Source: Micromonospora sp. BL4 (GTDB taxonomy: Bacteria > Actinomycetota > Actinomycetes > Mycobacteriales > Micromonosporaceae). From it: a stretch of DNA of 64,000 bases. Below, one piece after another: positions 8,498 through 15,930 of this stretch. The position numbers were made by a program, and so were the translations under genes. How positions within the stretch are numbered: position 1 is the stretch's first letter; the number at the start of each line of letters is the position of its first letter. The stretch covers positions 22,168 through 86,167 of the forward strand of contig NZ_RCVJ01000070.1 of the NCBI RefSeq assembly GCF_003667505.1. Direction: 5' to 3'. Below the pieces are notes generated by a model. That model was given only the letters and a program-made list of their open reading frames with translations, was not told the DNA's origin and did not search any database.

Positions 8498-8525
8498 AGC
8501 CTATTCCCACCGGTGGGAATAGGCT
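8498..8525. promoter_or_regulatory. 28-bp perfect palindrome
   Basis: AGCCTATTCCCACC is followed directly by its exact reverse complement with no spacer. It lies about 115 bp upstream of the lipoprotein start and beyond the clpP terminator. The lack of spacer and a location upstream of a promoter suit a dimeric operator better than a terminator; the regulator is unknown. Confidence 0.5.
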
Positions 8526-8570
8526 CCGACGTATCGGGGCCGGCACTACTCGGGCCCGTACGTGCCTGGT

Positions 8571-8598
8571 CGGACGCGGATCGAGGGGGCCGCGTCCG
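8571..8598 (-). terminator. Hairpin terminator of clpP
   Basis: A 9-bp perfect stem CGGACGCGG/CCGCGTCCG with a 10-nt loop begins 13 nt after the clpP stop codon. Confidence 0.65.
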
Positions 8599-8611
8599 GC
8601 ACTGGCACGGG

Positions 8612-9211
8612 TCAGTCCGTGGGTAGCTGCTCGGCCCGGGCGAGCACGTGATCGATCAGGCCGTACTCCAGGGCCTGTTCGGCGGTGAACCAGCGGTCCC
8701 GGTCCCAGTCCCGCTGGATCTCGGCCAGGGTCCGTCCACTGTGCTGTGCGATCAGCTCCTGCATGGTCCGCTTCACGTGCAGCATGTTCTCCGCCTGGAT
8801 GGTGATGTCCGAGGCGGTGCCGCCCATCCCGCCGGACGGCTGGTGCATCATGATCCGCGAGTGCGGCAGCGCGTACCGCTTGCCGGCCGCGCCAGCGCAG
8901 AGCAGGAACTGCCCCATCGAACCGGCGAACCCCAGCGCCAGCGTGGCCACGTCGTTGCGGACGTAGCGCATCGTGTCGTAGACCGCCATCCCGGCGCTCA
9001 CCGAGCCGCCCGGCGAGTTGATGTAGAGGTAGATGTCCCGCTCGGCGTCCTCGGCGGCGAGCAGCAGGATCTGGGCGCAGATCTGGTTGGCCGATTCCTC
9101 GGTCACCTCGGTGCCGAGGAAGACGATCCGCTCCCGCAGCAGCCGCTCGAACACCTGGTCACCGAAGGACGGCTGCCCGCCGTCCAGCATCCGCACGCCA
9201 TTCTCGATCAT
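8612..9211 (-). CDS. clpP: ATP-dependent Clp protease proteolytic subunit
   Basis: A 199-residue ClpP that forms the barrel peptidase docked by ClpX or ClpC. The catalytic triad is Ser98 (GFAGSMGQ), His123 (MMHQP) and Asp172 (DRDRWF); YINSPGGS forms the oxyanion strand, and YGLID ends the core. The usual Ala-Ala before SMG is Ala-Gly here. It is a single clpP without the clpP1P2-clpX arrangement, preceded on the same strand by a PopR-type regulator, which suggests the inducible clpP3/P4 class of actinomycetes rather than the housekeeping pair. GGAGGG lies 10 nt before the ATG. A tandem operator occupies the promoter region. Confidence 0.95.
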   Translation of the reverse strand: MIENGVRMLDGGQPSFGDQVFERLLRERIVFLGTEVTEESANQICAQILLLAAEDAERDIYLYINSPGGSVSAGMAVYDTMRYVRNDVATLALGFAGSMGQFLLCAGAAGKRYALPHSRIMMHQPSGGMGGTASDITIQAENMLHVKRTMQELIAQHSGRTLAEIQRDWDRDRWFTAEQALEYGLIDHVLARAEQLPTD

Positions 9212-9305
9212 TCGTAGCCGCCCTCCGCCGCGCCGGCGGGCGGCGGGACCGCCCGGTGAACCGGCCCCTCCAGCGTGCGTGCGGCGACGGTGGCTGGCCC
9301 AGGGA

Positions 9306-9337
9306 TTCTGCCGGCGGCAGATCCGCCGACGGCAGAA
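9306..9337 (-). promoter_or_regulatory. Tandem PopR-type operator upstream of clpP
   Basis: Two adjacent palindromes of the form TTCTGCC-N3-GGCAGAA. The first is TTCTGCC-ggc-GGCAGA with the last A changed to T (9306-9322). The second is ATCCGCC-gac-GGCAGAA (9321-9337), with two changes in its left arm. They lie about 95-125 bp upstream of the clpP start and just after popR. From memory, the Streptomyces PopR target upstream of clpP3 is a tandem of this palindrome. Confidence 0.8.
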
Positions 9338-9347
9338 CCGGCGCGAC

Positions 9348-9845
9348 CTACGCGGCGGTCAGTGCCCGCGCGCCCAGCCGGGCGCGTGAACCACCGGACG
9401 GAGCGGCGGTACGCGGACCGGGGCGCGAGCCACCGGCGGTGGCCATCGTGCCGACGTGCAGGACCGACCCGCTCTCGGTCGGCTCCCGGTGCAGGACCAG
9501 CCCGCCGGTGCGTGGGCCCACCAGCAGGGTGGCGTTGCCGGTGTCGTGGCGGGCCACCTCGACCCGCTCGAGTCGGGTCAGCATCGCCCGCGGTGTGACC
9601 GGCAGGCGGGGCTCGACGCGGCGCATGTCGTCGCGGGCCTCACCGAGCAGGTCGGAGAGGCTGATGCCGAGCGCCCGGCAGATCGCCGCGAGCACCTCCG
9701 AGGAGGCCTCCTTGCGGCCCCGCTCGACCTCCGACAGGTACGGCACGGACACGCCGGCCGACTGGGCCACCTCGCGCAGCGTGCGGCCCTGACGCTGACG
9801 GTGGCGGCGCAGCACTCCGCCGATCACTCGTCGCAGCAACGACAT
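9348..9845 (-). CDS. popR: PopR/ClgR-like XRE-family regulator of clp genes
   Basis: A 165-residue protein with an N-terminal helix-turn-helix of about 65 residues (RTLREVAQSAGVSVPYLSEVERG, with KEASSEVLAAICRALG) typical of the ClgR/PopR group of Clp-gene regulators. The C-terminal half is variable and low in complexity, and the last two residues are Ala-Ala. In Streptomyces lividans a C-terminal Ala-Ala makes PopR a ClpP substrate, so the regulator disappears when housekeeping ClpP is active; the same loop is likely here. The ATG at 9845 begins MSLLRRVIGGVLR, the conserved family start; longer in-frame extensions run into an unrelated reading frame. It lies upstream of clpP on the same strand with the tandem operator between them. 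Confidence 0.85.
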   Translation of the reverse strand: MSLLRRVIGGVLRRHRQRQGRTLREVAQSAGVSVPYLSEVERGRKEASSEVLAAICRALGISLSDLLGEARDDMRRVEPRLPVTPRAMLTRLERVEVARHDTGNATLLVGPRTGGLVLHREPTESGSVLHVGTMATAGGSRPGPRTAAPSGGSRARLGARALTAA

Positions 9846-9921
9846 GCGGGCCTCACTCTCGCGGTCGTCGGCCGGGGACACCCCCATCATGCCTGTTGCC
9901 GGCCGTGCTGGCCGCCCGGTA

Positions 9922-9953
9922 CGGGCCCGCGCCGAGTCGCCGGCGCGGGCCCG
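9922..9953 (-). terminator. Hairpin following a minus-strand reading frame
   Basis: A perfect 12-bp stem CGGGCCCGCGCC/GGCGCGGGCCCG with an 8-nt loop starts 5 nt after the stop codon of the start-less frame at 9959. It may also insulate popR from upstream transcription. Confidence 0.6.
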
Positions 9954-9958
9954 CAGCC

Positions 9959-10174
9959 TCATCGGCGCAGGTGGGTGTGCCATTCGGCCGGTTCGGGCAC
10001 GAGCGTGACCGCCCCGAACAGGGCCCGGGTGCCGCCAGCGGGCAGCAGCGCGTGGTCGTCGATCGCCACGGTCGCCCCGTCGACGTCGTACACGGTCAGC
10101 GACTCGTTGCCACCCTGCCCGCCGAACCGCGCCGGGTGCCCGTCGACCGTGGTGTTCGGGTCGACGGTTCGTCG
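9959..10174 (-). pseudogene. Start-less coding remnant, function unknown
   Basis: The minus strand carries a frame with strong GC3 bias ending at a TGA (9959-9961). It reads DGHPARFGGQGGNESL, then VYDVDGATVAIDDHALLP, then ALFGAVTLVPEPAEWH. No ATG or GTG is found until a GTG at 10093, which would leave only 44 residues and cut through what looks like coding sequence. The upstream part of the frame is Pro-rich and noncoding in character. A strong hairpin follows the stop, as for a real gene. I read it as the 3' end of a decayed gene or one with an unrecognised start; I do not recognise the family. Confidence 0.4.
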
Positions 10175-10265
10175 CTGTCGCCCGGTAGTCGGGCCCGGTG
10201 CCGTGATCGGTTGCCCGGTCGGCCACCCCGGGCCGGTGGTTGCGCCGTACCGGCTATGTTGTGGG

Positions 10266-11312
10266 CGTGCAGGCGACGGTGGCGGAGCAGGTCCGACGGT
10301 GATCCATTTCCCTGCGCAGCGCCGGGGCCCGCTGAGCGCGCTGAGCCTACGGCTGGCCGCCGCCCTGGGCCTGGTCCTGGCCGTGGTCAGCGCGGTCTAC
10401 CTGGACCGGGACGGCTACCGCGACGTCAACGAGGACGGCCTGACGCTGCTCGACTGCTTCTACTACGCGGTCGTCTCGCTCTCCACCACCGGCTACGGCG
10501 ACATCACCCCGGCCGCGCAGTCGGCCCGGCTGGTCAACGTCCTCTTCGTCACGCCCGCCCGGGTGCTCTTCCTGATCATCCTGGTCGGCACCACCCTGGA
10601 AGTCCTGACCGAGCAGTACCGGACCGGCCGTCGCCTGTCGCGGTGGAGGAGAACCGTGAAGGACCACGTCATCATCTGCGGCTACGGCACCAAGGGCCGC
10701 AGCGCGGTCTCCGCCCTGATGGAGAACGGCCTGGACCGGTCGAGGATCGTGGTGGTGGAGCGCAGCACCGCCGCCCTGCGGCAGGCCACCTCGGCCGGGC
10801 TGGTCGCCATCGAGGGCTCGGCGACCCGGTCGTCGGTGCTCAACGAGGCGCACGTACGGAACGCGAAGGCCGTGATCATCGCGACCGACAGTGATGACGC
10901 GTCGGTGCTTGTCGCGCTGACCGTACGGCAGCTCACCGCCGGTCAGGTCCGCATCATCGCGGCCGCCCGGGAGGCGGAGAACGCCCCGCTGCTCAAGCAG
11001 AGCGGCGCGCACCACGTGATCGTCTCCTCGGCCACCGCGGGTCGCCTGCTCGGTCTCTCCACCTCGGCGCCGCCGCTCATCGACGTGGTGGAGGACCTGC
11101 TCACCCCGGGTCAGGGCATGGCGCTGGCGATGCGTTCGGCGGAGCGGGACGAGGTGGGTCGTTCGCCCCGTGAGCTGGAATCCCTGGTCATCGCCCTGGT
11201 GCGGCGAGGCAAGGTGGTCACCCTGGCCGACCGGGCCGGCGCGGTGATCGAGACCGGCGACATGCTGGTGCACGTCCGCGACGACCGCCCCCAGTCGACC
11301 TCGGCGGTCTGA
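10266..11312 (+). CDS. Potassium channel with TrkA-N (RCK) domain
   Basis: About 348 residues. Two membrane helices flank a pore loop with the K+ selectivity filter STTGYGD. A cytoplasmic RCK domain begins at HVIICGYGTKGRSAVSAL, a Rossmann GXGXXG NAD-binding motif, and a C-terminal TrkA-C-like region (GRSPRELESL, VITL-type strands, DMLVHV) follows. Channels of this type are gated by ligand binding to an octameric RCK ring. The GTG at 10266 was chosen because TATGTT ends 5 nt before it (leaderless promoter); a GTG at 10299 is the alternative. It stands alone and converges on a MarR gene. The physiological ion is most probably K+. Confidence 0.88.
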   Translation, partial: RAGDGGGAGPTVIHFPAQRRGPLSALSLRLAAALGLVLAVVSAVYLDRDGYRDVNEDGLTLLDCFYYAVVSLSTTGYGDITPAAQSARLVNVLFVTPARVLFLIILVGTTLEVLTEQYRTGRRLSRWRRTVKDHVIICGYGTKGRSAVSALMENGLDRSRIVVVERSTAALRQATSAGLVAIEGSATRSSVLNEAHVRNAKAVIIATDSDDASVLVALTVRQLTAGQVRIIAAAREAENAPLLKQSGAHHVIVSSATAGRLLGLSTSAPPLIDVVEDLLTPGQGMALAMRSAERDEVGRSPRELESLVIALVRRGKVVTLADRAGAVIETGDMLVHVRDDRPQSTSAV

Positions 11313-11334
11313 GCCGCCCGTCGCAGCAGCGGCG

Positions 11335-11823
11335 TCAGCGGTTGTCGGCGGGCGACGTGTCCTCCAGGATCACCGCTTCGCAGGCGATCGTCGTCCCGCT
11401 GGCAGCCCGCCGGAGCAGTTGGTAGAGCGTCTCCCGTGCGTCGGGTTCCAGTGCCCCCAACACCTCGTTCTCGGCGGTGGCGAGGGCGCACTCGGCCTCG
11501 TTGAGGCGTTTTGCCCCGTCATCGGTCAGTTCGACGACATGCCGGCGGCGATCCTCGGGCGAGCGCCGCCGCTCGATCAGCTGCATCGACTCAAGGTCGT
11601 TGAGCAGCCCGACGATGTTGGTGCCGTCCATGGACAGGGTGCTGGCGAGCGCCTGTTGGCTGGTGCCGCCGCCGTCCCGCAACACGGTGAGCGCGACCAG
11701 ATGCCGGGGCCGCAGGCCGAGCGGCGTCAGCACCGACTCGGACCGCAGCCGCATGCGCCGGGCCAGATGGTCCAGCAGCGGGCCTGAGCGGTGCTCCGAG
11801 GAGTCGAGCGGCGCGGCGGACAT
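11335..11823 (-). CDS. MarR-family transcriptional regulator
   Basis: A 162-residue winged-helix regulator: LRPRHLVALTVLRDGGGTSQ with ALASTLSMDGTNIVGLLNDLES forms the recognition helices, and RRSPEDRRRHVVELTDDG the wing. It is divergent from an FMN-dependent NADH-azoreductase gene, the usual arrangement for a repressor of a quinone- or azo-stress gene. The ATG at 11823 is preceded by TAGACT 7 nt upstream (leaderless). The 82-bp shared intergenic region holds an AT-rich palindrome that could be its operator. The ligand is unknown; redox-active phenolics or quinones are typical. Confidence 0.9.
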   Translation of the reverse strand: MSAAPLDSSEHRSGPLLDHLARRMRLRSESVLTPLGLRPRHLVALTVLRDGGGTSQQALASTLSMDGTNIVGLLNDLESMQLIERRRSPEDRRRHVVELTDDGAKRLNEAECALATAENEVLGALEPDARETLYQLLRRAASGTTIACEAVILEDTSPADNR

Positions 11824-11860
11824 GTGACCCAGTCTACCGAGCCCGGGGAACATCGGCCTG

Positions 11861-11870
11861 CTATAAATAG
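11861..11870. promoter_or_regulatory. Candidate MarR operator
   Basis: CTATAAATAG, a 10-bp palindrome in an otherwise GC-rich genome, in the divergent region between the MarR gene and the azoreductase gene. MarR proteins often bind AT-rich palindromes overlapping promoters. The flanking match is not extensive. Confidence 0.4.
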
Positions 11871-11905
11871 TTGGTGCTGCATAGACGATCTCCGGAAGGG
11901 AAATA

Positions 11906-12550
11906 ATGTATCTCCTGCATATCGACTCGAGTATCCGCGGTGAGTGGTCCGTCAGCCGACGGCTCACCGCCCGCGCCGTCGCCGTCTGGCAGGCGGCCCA
12001 CCCCGACGGCCGCGTGACGTACCGGGACCTGGGCACCGAGCCGCTGCCGCACCTGGACGCGGCCGGCGGCCTGGCCCGGATGACGCCCCCCGACCAGCAC
12101 ACCCCTGCGCAGCGCGAATCCTGGGAGCTCAGCGAGCAGCTGGTCCACGAGGTGAAGCAGGCCGACGTGGTGCTGCTCGGGCTGCCGCTCTACAACTACG
12201 GCGCGCCCAGCAGCGTCAAGGCCTGGGTCGACCACCTGATCGTGCCGGGCCTGGCGTACGACCCGGCGTCCATGGAGGGGCTGCTCGGCGGGCGGGAATT
12301 CGTCGTGCTGGCCACCCGTGGTGGCGGCTACGGCGAGGGCACGCCTCGCAACGGCTGGGACCACGCCGAGCCGTGGCTTCCGCACGGACTCTCGCAGACC
12401 GGCCTGGAGCCGCGCTTCATCAGCACCGAGCTGACACTCGCCCCGTCGGTCCCGGCGATGGCCGAACTGATCCCACTGCACGAGGCGAGCCTCGCGGCAA
12501 CCGAGAAGGAGATCGACAACCTCTGGCTGCCGGCCTCCGCGCAGCGCTGA
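11906..12550 (+). CDS. FMN-dependent NADH-azoreductase
   Basis: A 214-residue flavodoxin-like reductase of the AzoR/AcpD family, which transfers two electrons from NAD(P)H to quinones or azo dyes. The FMN phosphate loop is HIDSSIRGEWSVSRRL near residues 5-20. The isoalloxazine site is PLYNYGAPSSVKAW near 96-109, and ATRGGGYG near 130 completes the flavin site. Length is normal. GGAAGGG stands 5 nt before the ATG. Divergent from a MarR regulator, it probably belongs to a quinone or oxidative stress response. A hairpin follows 20 nt after the stop. Confidence 0.9.
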   Translation: MYLLHIDSSIRGEWSVSRRLTARAVAVWQAAHPDGRVTYRDLGTEPLPHLDAAGGLARMTPPDQHTPAQRESWELSEQLVHEVKQADVVLLGLPLYNYGAPSSVKAWVDHLIVPGLAYDPASMEGLLGGREFVVLATRGGGYGEGTPRNGWDHAEPWLPHGLSQTGLEPRFISTELTLAPSVPAMAELIPLHEASLAATEKEIDNLWLPASAQR

Positions 12551-12570
12551 CCGGAGCTTCCCGTTCGGAC

Positions 12571-12606
12571 GGTGGCTGGCCGTTCCGCATCGAAAGGCCA
12601 GCCACC
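12571..12606 (+). terminator. Hairpin terminator of the azoreductase gene
   Basis: An 11-bp perfect stem GGTGGCTGGCC/GGCCAGCCACC with a 14-nt loop, 20 nt after the stop. Confidence 0.7.
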
Positions 12607-12958
12607 GCCCCTCCGGCACCCACGTTCGACTGGCCGGAGGCTGCCAACGCGCAGATCGCACGTGCTCCCGCCGATGATCCTTCGAGCTGCACGATTCGAC
12701 CCCTAGGCTGAGCGAAGCTCCTCTATTTGGAGCTTCTTTCGTGCCGGGATGCTTGCTACGGTGTGGCGGCTTGGAACTGCCAATGGGGTCGCCGTAGCGA
12801 GTGTTCGGCGCGGTGTCGTTGGCGCAGGCACGACGGGGGCAACACTTTTCGCACGGGGCCATCGCTCCCGGCGTCGATCGTGGTCTTTCCGTCCGGTCGG
12901 ACGCATCTCATCCGGGCCGTTCCGAGCGCCTCGTTAATCGAACGACGGGAAGCAATCA
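12607..12958 (+). other. Gene-free leader region of the secreted trypsin
   Basis: No convincing gene is present. The stretch holds TAGGCT (12704-12709), an inverted repeat at 12714-12736 (described separately), a second -10-like TACGGT and a CGTCCG/CGGACG dyad at about 12890. The ribosome site of the protease gene (GACGGGAAG) is at its end. The long leader suggests regulated expression. Confidence 0.4.
12714..12736 (+). promoter_or_regulatory. Inverted repeat at a putative transcription start
   Basis: GAAGCTCC-tctattt-GGAGCTTC followed by TTTC, 5 nt downstream of a TAGGCT -10 box. Either an operator overlapping the start point or a short intrinsic terminator/attenuator in the leader of the secreted trypsin gene. 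Confidence 0.45.
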
Positions 12959-14776
12959 GTGGCTGAAGTGGCAACATCCGCAGGAGCCCGACGGCGGTGG
13001 TACGCCGGTGTCGTGGCGGCCCTCGCTCTCACGGGCGCAGCGGCCGTCGCACCCGCGACCAGTGCTCAGGCCGCCCCCACCGGGGGTGGCGTGTACGACG
13101 CGGCGAGCAGTTCGCAACCGGACCGGTTCAACAAGCTGCCGAACCTGCGCAAGGGGAAGCTCACGCTTCCCGAGCCGGGTGCCAAGGGCCGGGTGTTCGA
13201 GTCCGGCTCGATTGCGTCTCCCAAGGTCTTCCAGGGAAGCCTGGCGAGCGCCTCCGAGTTTCCGTACATCGTGGGCATCATCACCAGCTTCCAGGAAGAT
13301 GGGGAGTCCTACTTCTACTGGTGCACCGGCACGATCATCGCCCCCAACAAGGTGCTGACGGCCGCGCACTGCACCGCCGACGGGCCCGGCACCACGCGGG
13401 TCCTCGCCGGCAAGGACCGGCTGTTCGACAGCAACGGTCAGATCATCCCCGGCAGCGGTTACGTCGCCGAGGTCAGCTCGACCTGGACCCACCCGAGCTG
13501 GAACATCGCCCAGCAGTACCAGGACCCCTACGCTCCGATCCTGGACGACGTCTCGGTCCTCACGCTCAAGCAGAACCTGCCCAGCGCGTACACCCCGGTG
13601 GCGCTGAGCGCCCAGGGCGACCAGAGCCCGTACGCCGCCGGCACCTCGGCCCAGATCGCGGGCTACGGCGTCACCGCGTCGGACGACGCGGTGATGGACA
13701 GCCGGTTGCGCAAGGCGACCGTCCCGATGCGGTCCAACGCGGACTGTGCGGCGGTTGCTGGCACGTTCTACCGCTCCGACCGGATGATCTGTGCCGGTTC
13801 GGGCACCGACAACACGCCGAGCAGCGACACCTGCGGGGGTGACTCGGGAGGTCCGCTGCTCGTCAACGGGGTCCAGGTCGGTATCACCGACTGGGGCTTC
13901 GAGCCGTGCGGCTCGTCCCCGGGTTACTACGAGCGGCTGAGCTACTACAGCAACGCCGTCAAGGCGGACCTGACCCGGCCGAAGCTGATCAACGCCGACT
14001 GGTCCGGCGACGGGCACACCGACCTGATCGGTCGGGACAGCGCGGGCAACCTCCAGCTGTACTACGGCAGCGGCTTCTCCAACGACGGTAGCGGCGGCTT
14101 CTACGACAAGAAGAAGATCAACGCGGGGTGGTCCGGTTTCACCCGGGTCTTCCGGGTCTACAACTGGAACGGCGACAACAAGCCGTCCATCATGGCCATG
14201 AAGCCGACCGGTGAGCTGTTCATCTACGACTCCGACGGCGCGGGCAACTTCGTCGGCGGGGCCCGGAAGATCGGCAGCGGGTGGGCGGGTTTCACCGCTC
14301 TCATGGTGACGAACAACTGGCTGGGCAACAACCGGCCGAGCCTGATGGTCCGCAAGTCCAACGGCGACCTGATCCGCTACACCAGCAACGGTGCGGGCGG
14401 CTGGGAGAACCCGTCGGGCACCCGGATCGGCACCGGCTGGAACGGATTCAACCTGTTCCTCACCCCGGGCGCCTGGAAGGGTGACGGGCTGGAGGTGCTG
14501 ATCGGCCGCACCTCCACGGGCGTGCTGAAGATGTACCAGTCCAACGGCGCGGGCGGCTGGACCAACCCGTCCGGCACCCAGATCGGCAGCGGCTGGGCCA
14601 ACTACAAGAACATCATGGTTCCGGGGGACTGGAGCGGCGACAACATGATGGACCTGTTGGGCGTCAACAGCAGCAACCAGATGCGTCTCTACACCACCAA
14701 CGGCTACGGCCAGTGGCTCGACGCGAGCGGCAAGGTGATCTCCAGCGGTTGGGGCGGGTTCAACCCGATCTTCTGA
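12959..14776 (+). CDS. Secreted trypsin-like protease with C-terminal FG-GAP/VCBS-type repeats
   Basis: 605 residues. A signal peptide (basic RRRW, then AALALTGAAAVAPATSAQA, cut near residue 39) and a short propeptide precede an S1 protease domain at about 92-335. The triad is His137 (TAAHC), Asp197 (LDDVSVL) and Ser296 (GDSGGP). Asp290 sits at the S1 pocket position, which predicts cleavage after Arg or Lys. The C-terminal 260 residues hold about five repeats built on GSGW or AGWSGF followed by NGDNKPS/GDG-type metal loops and ASGNLQLYY-like strands, a beta-propeller probably binding glycans or other surfaces. The start is GTG after GACGGGAAG. A very strong terminator follows. Confidence 0.9.
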   Translation: MAEVATSAGARRRWYAGVVAALALTGAAAVAPATSAQAAPTGGGVYDAASSSQPDRFNKLPNLRKGKLTLPEPGAKGRVFESGSIASPKVFQGSLASASEFPYIVGIITSFQEDGESYFYWCTGTIIAPNKVLTAAHCTADGPGTTRVLAGKDRLFDSNGQIIPGSGYVAEVSSTWTHPSWNIAQQYQDPYAPILDDVSVLTLKQNLPSAYTPVALSAQGDQSPYAAGTSAQIAGYGVTASDDAVMDSRLRKATVPMRSNADCAAVAGTFYRSDRMICAGSGTDNTPSSDTCGGDSGGPLLVNGVQVGITDWGFEPCGSSPGYYERLSYYSNAVKADLTRPKLINADWSGDGHTDLIGRDSAGNLQLYYGSGFSNDGSGGFYDKKKINAGWSGFTRVFRVYNWNGDNKPSIMAMKPTGELFIYDSDGAGNFVGGARKIGSGWAGFTALMVTNNWLGNNRPSLMVRKSNGDLIRYTSNGAGGWENPSGTRIGTGWNGFNLFLTPGAWKGDGLEVLIGRTSTGVLKMYQSNGAGGWTNPSGTQIGSGWANYKNIMVPGDWSGDNMMDLLGVNSSNQMRLYTTNGYGQWLDASGKVISSGWGGFNPIF

Positions 14777-14801
14777 TCGGGGGCTGCGCCACCGCGAACG
14801 G

Positions 14802-14836
14802 AAAGGGCCCGCAACCGGATCGGTTGCGGGCCCTTT
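14802..14836. terminator. Strong bidirectional hairpin terminator
   Basis: A 16-bp perfect stem AAAGGGCCCGCAACCG/CGGTTGCGGGCCCTTT with loop GAT. A-tract on one side and T-tract on the other, between the convergent trypsin and korB genes. Confidence 0.92.
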
Positions 14837-14895
14837 CTCGTCGTGTCTCCACCTCCCGGCGGTCGGTCCGGCGCGCTGCGCCGCCGCCGCGAGGG

Positions 14896-15930
14896 TCAGA
14901 GGATGGTCCAGGTGTCCCCGCTGCCCAGCAGCCCGGCGAGCTGCTGCTCGGGGGTCTCGGTGACCTTCGCACGCGCTGCGGCGAGCTGCTCCTGCACCAC
15001 GCTGTCGTAGGAGGGGCGGTCCACCGAGCGGAACACTCCGATCGGGGTGTTCCGCAGGTCCAGGCCGGGCAGCCGGGACAGCGCGAACGCGTACGCCGGG
15101 TCGGCCACCGTCGCGTCGTGCACGACGATCTCCTCCGGGCGGACCGAGCTGGTCTCCCGGACCTCCAGGCCGAACCCGCCCGGGGGGTGCACCACGCAGA
15201 ACCGGCCGTCGGCGCCGAAGGTGATCGGCTGCCCGTGCTCCAGGCGGATCAGGTAGTCGTCCCGGGTGGCCGGATCCTTGAGCTGGTCGAACGCCCCGTC
15301 GTTGAAGATGTTGCAGTTCTGGTAGATCTCCACGAACGCGGAGCCCTGGTGCTCGGCGGCGGCCCGCAACACCGACTGCAGGTGCTTGCGGTCGGAGTCG
15401 ATGGTCCGACCGACGAAGCTGGCCTCCGCGCCGAGCGCGAGGGAGAGCGGATTGAACGGGGCGTCCGCCGAACCGGCCGGGGTCGACTTGGTGACCTTTC
15501 CGACCTCGGAGGTGGGCGAGTACTGCCCCTTGGTCAGCCCGTAGATCCGGTTGTTGAACAGCAGGATCTTGAGGTTGACGTTGCGCCGTAGCGCGTGGAT
15601 CAGGTGGTTGCCGCCGATGGAGAGCGCGTCGCCGTCACCGGTGACCACCCAGACCGACAGGTCGGGCCGGGACACCGAGAGACCGGTCGCGATCGCCGGG
15701 GCGCGGCCGTGGATCGAGTGCATCCCGTACGTGTTCATGTAGTACGGGAACCGGGAGGAACAGCCGATGCCGGAGACGAAGACGGTCCGCTCCCGGGGAA
15801 TGTTCAGCTCCGGCATGAACTGCTGGATGGCCGCCAGGATCGCGTAGTCGCCGCAGCCGGGGCACCAGCGCACCTCCTGGTCGGACTTGAAGTCCTTGGC
15901 GGTGAGCTTGAGGGCGACGGGCTCAGACAT
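14896..15930 (-). CDS. korB: 2-oxoacid:ferredoxin oxidoreductase, beta subunit
   Basis: A 344-residue thiamine-diphosphate subunit of the 2-oxoglutarate (or general 2-oxoacid):ferredoxin oxidoreductase, which decarboxylates 2-oxoglutarate to succinyl-CoA while reducing ferredoxin. WCPGCGDY (Cys23, Cys26), GIGCSS (Cys57) and QNCNIFNDGAF (Cys206) ligate the [4Fe-4S] cluster. GDGDALSIGG near 98-107 with NNRIYGLTKGQ near 126-136 binds Mg-ThDP. Its start overlaps the end of korA by 8 nt. In actinobacteria KorAB works beside or in place of the 2-oxoglutarate dehydrogenase complex in the TCA cycle. Confidence 0.95.
   Translation of the reverse strand: MSEPVALKLTAKDFKSDQEVRWCPGCGDYAILAAIQQFMPELNIPRERTVFVSGIGCSSRFPYYMNTYGMHSIHGRAPAIATGLSVSRPDLSVWVVTGDGDALSIGGNHLIHALRRNVNLKILLFNNRIYGLTKGQYSPTSEVGKVTKSTPAGSADAPFNPLSLALGAEASFVGRTIDSDRKHLQSVLRAAAEHQGSAFVEIYQNCNIFNDGAFDQLKDPATRDDYLIRLEHGQPITFGADGRFCVVHPPGGFGLEVRETSSVRPEEIVVHDATVADPAYAFALSRLPGLDLRNTPIGVFRSVDRPSYDSVVQEQLAAARAKVTETPEQQLAGLLGSGDTWTIL

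Noticed and set aside
9846..10226. Extension of popR to a 292-residue protein
   Set aside because: The extra part is out of frame with the coding-like remnant there and passes through a strong hairpin; the family start is at 9845.
12607..12958. c-di-AMP (ydaO) riboswitch upstream of a secreted hydrolase
   Set aside because: The conserved ydaO core sequences are not recognisable; only simple dyads are present.
12749..12966. Small frames upstream of the secreted trypsin
   Set aside because: Arg/Ser-rich products, poor codon position bias and no ribosome site; treated as leader DNA.
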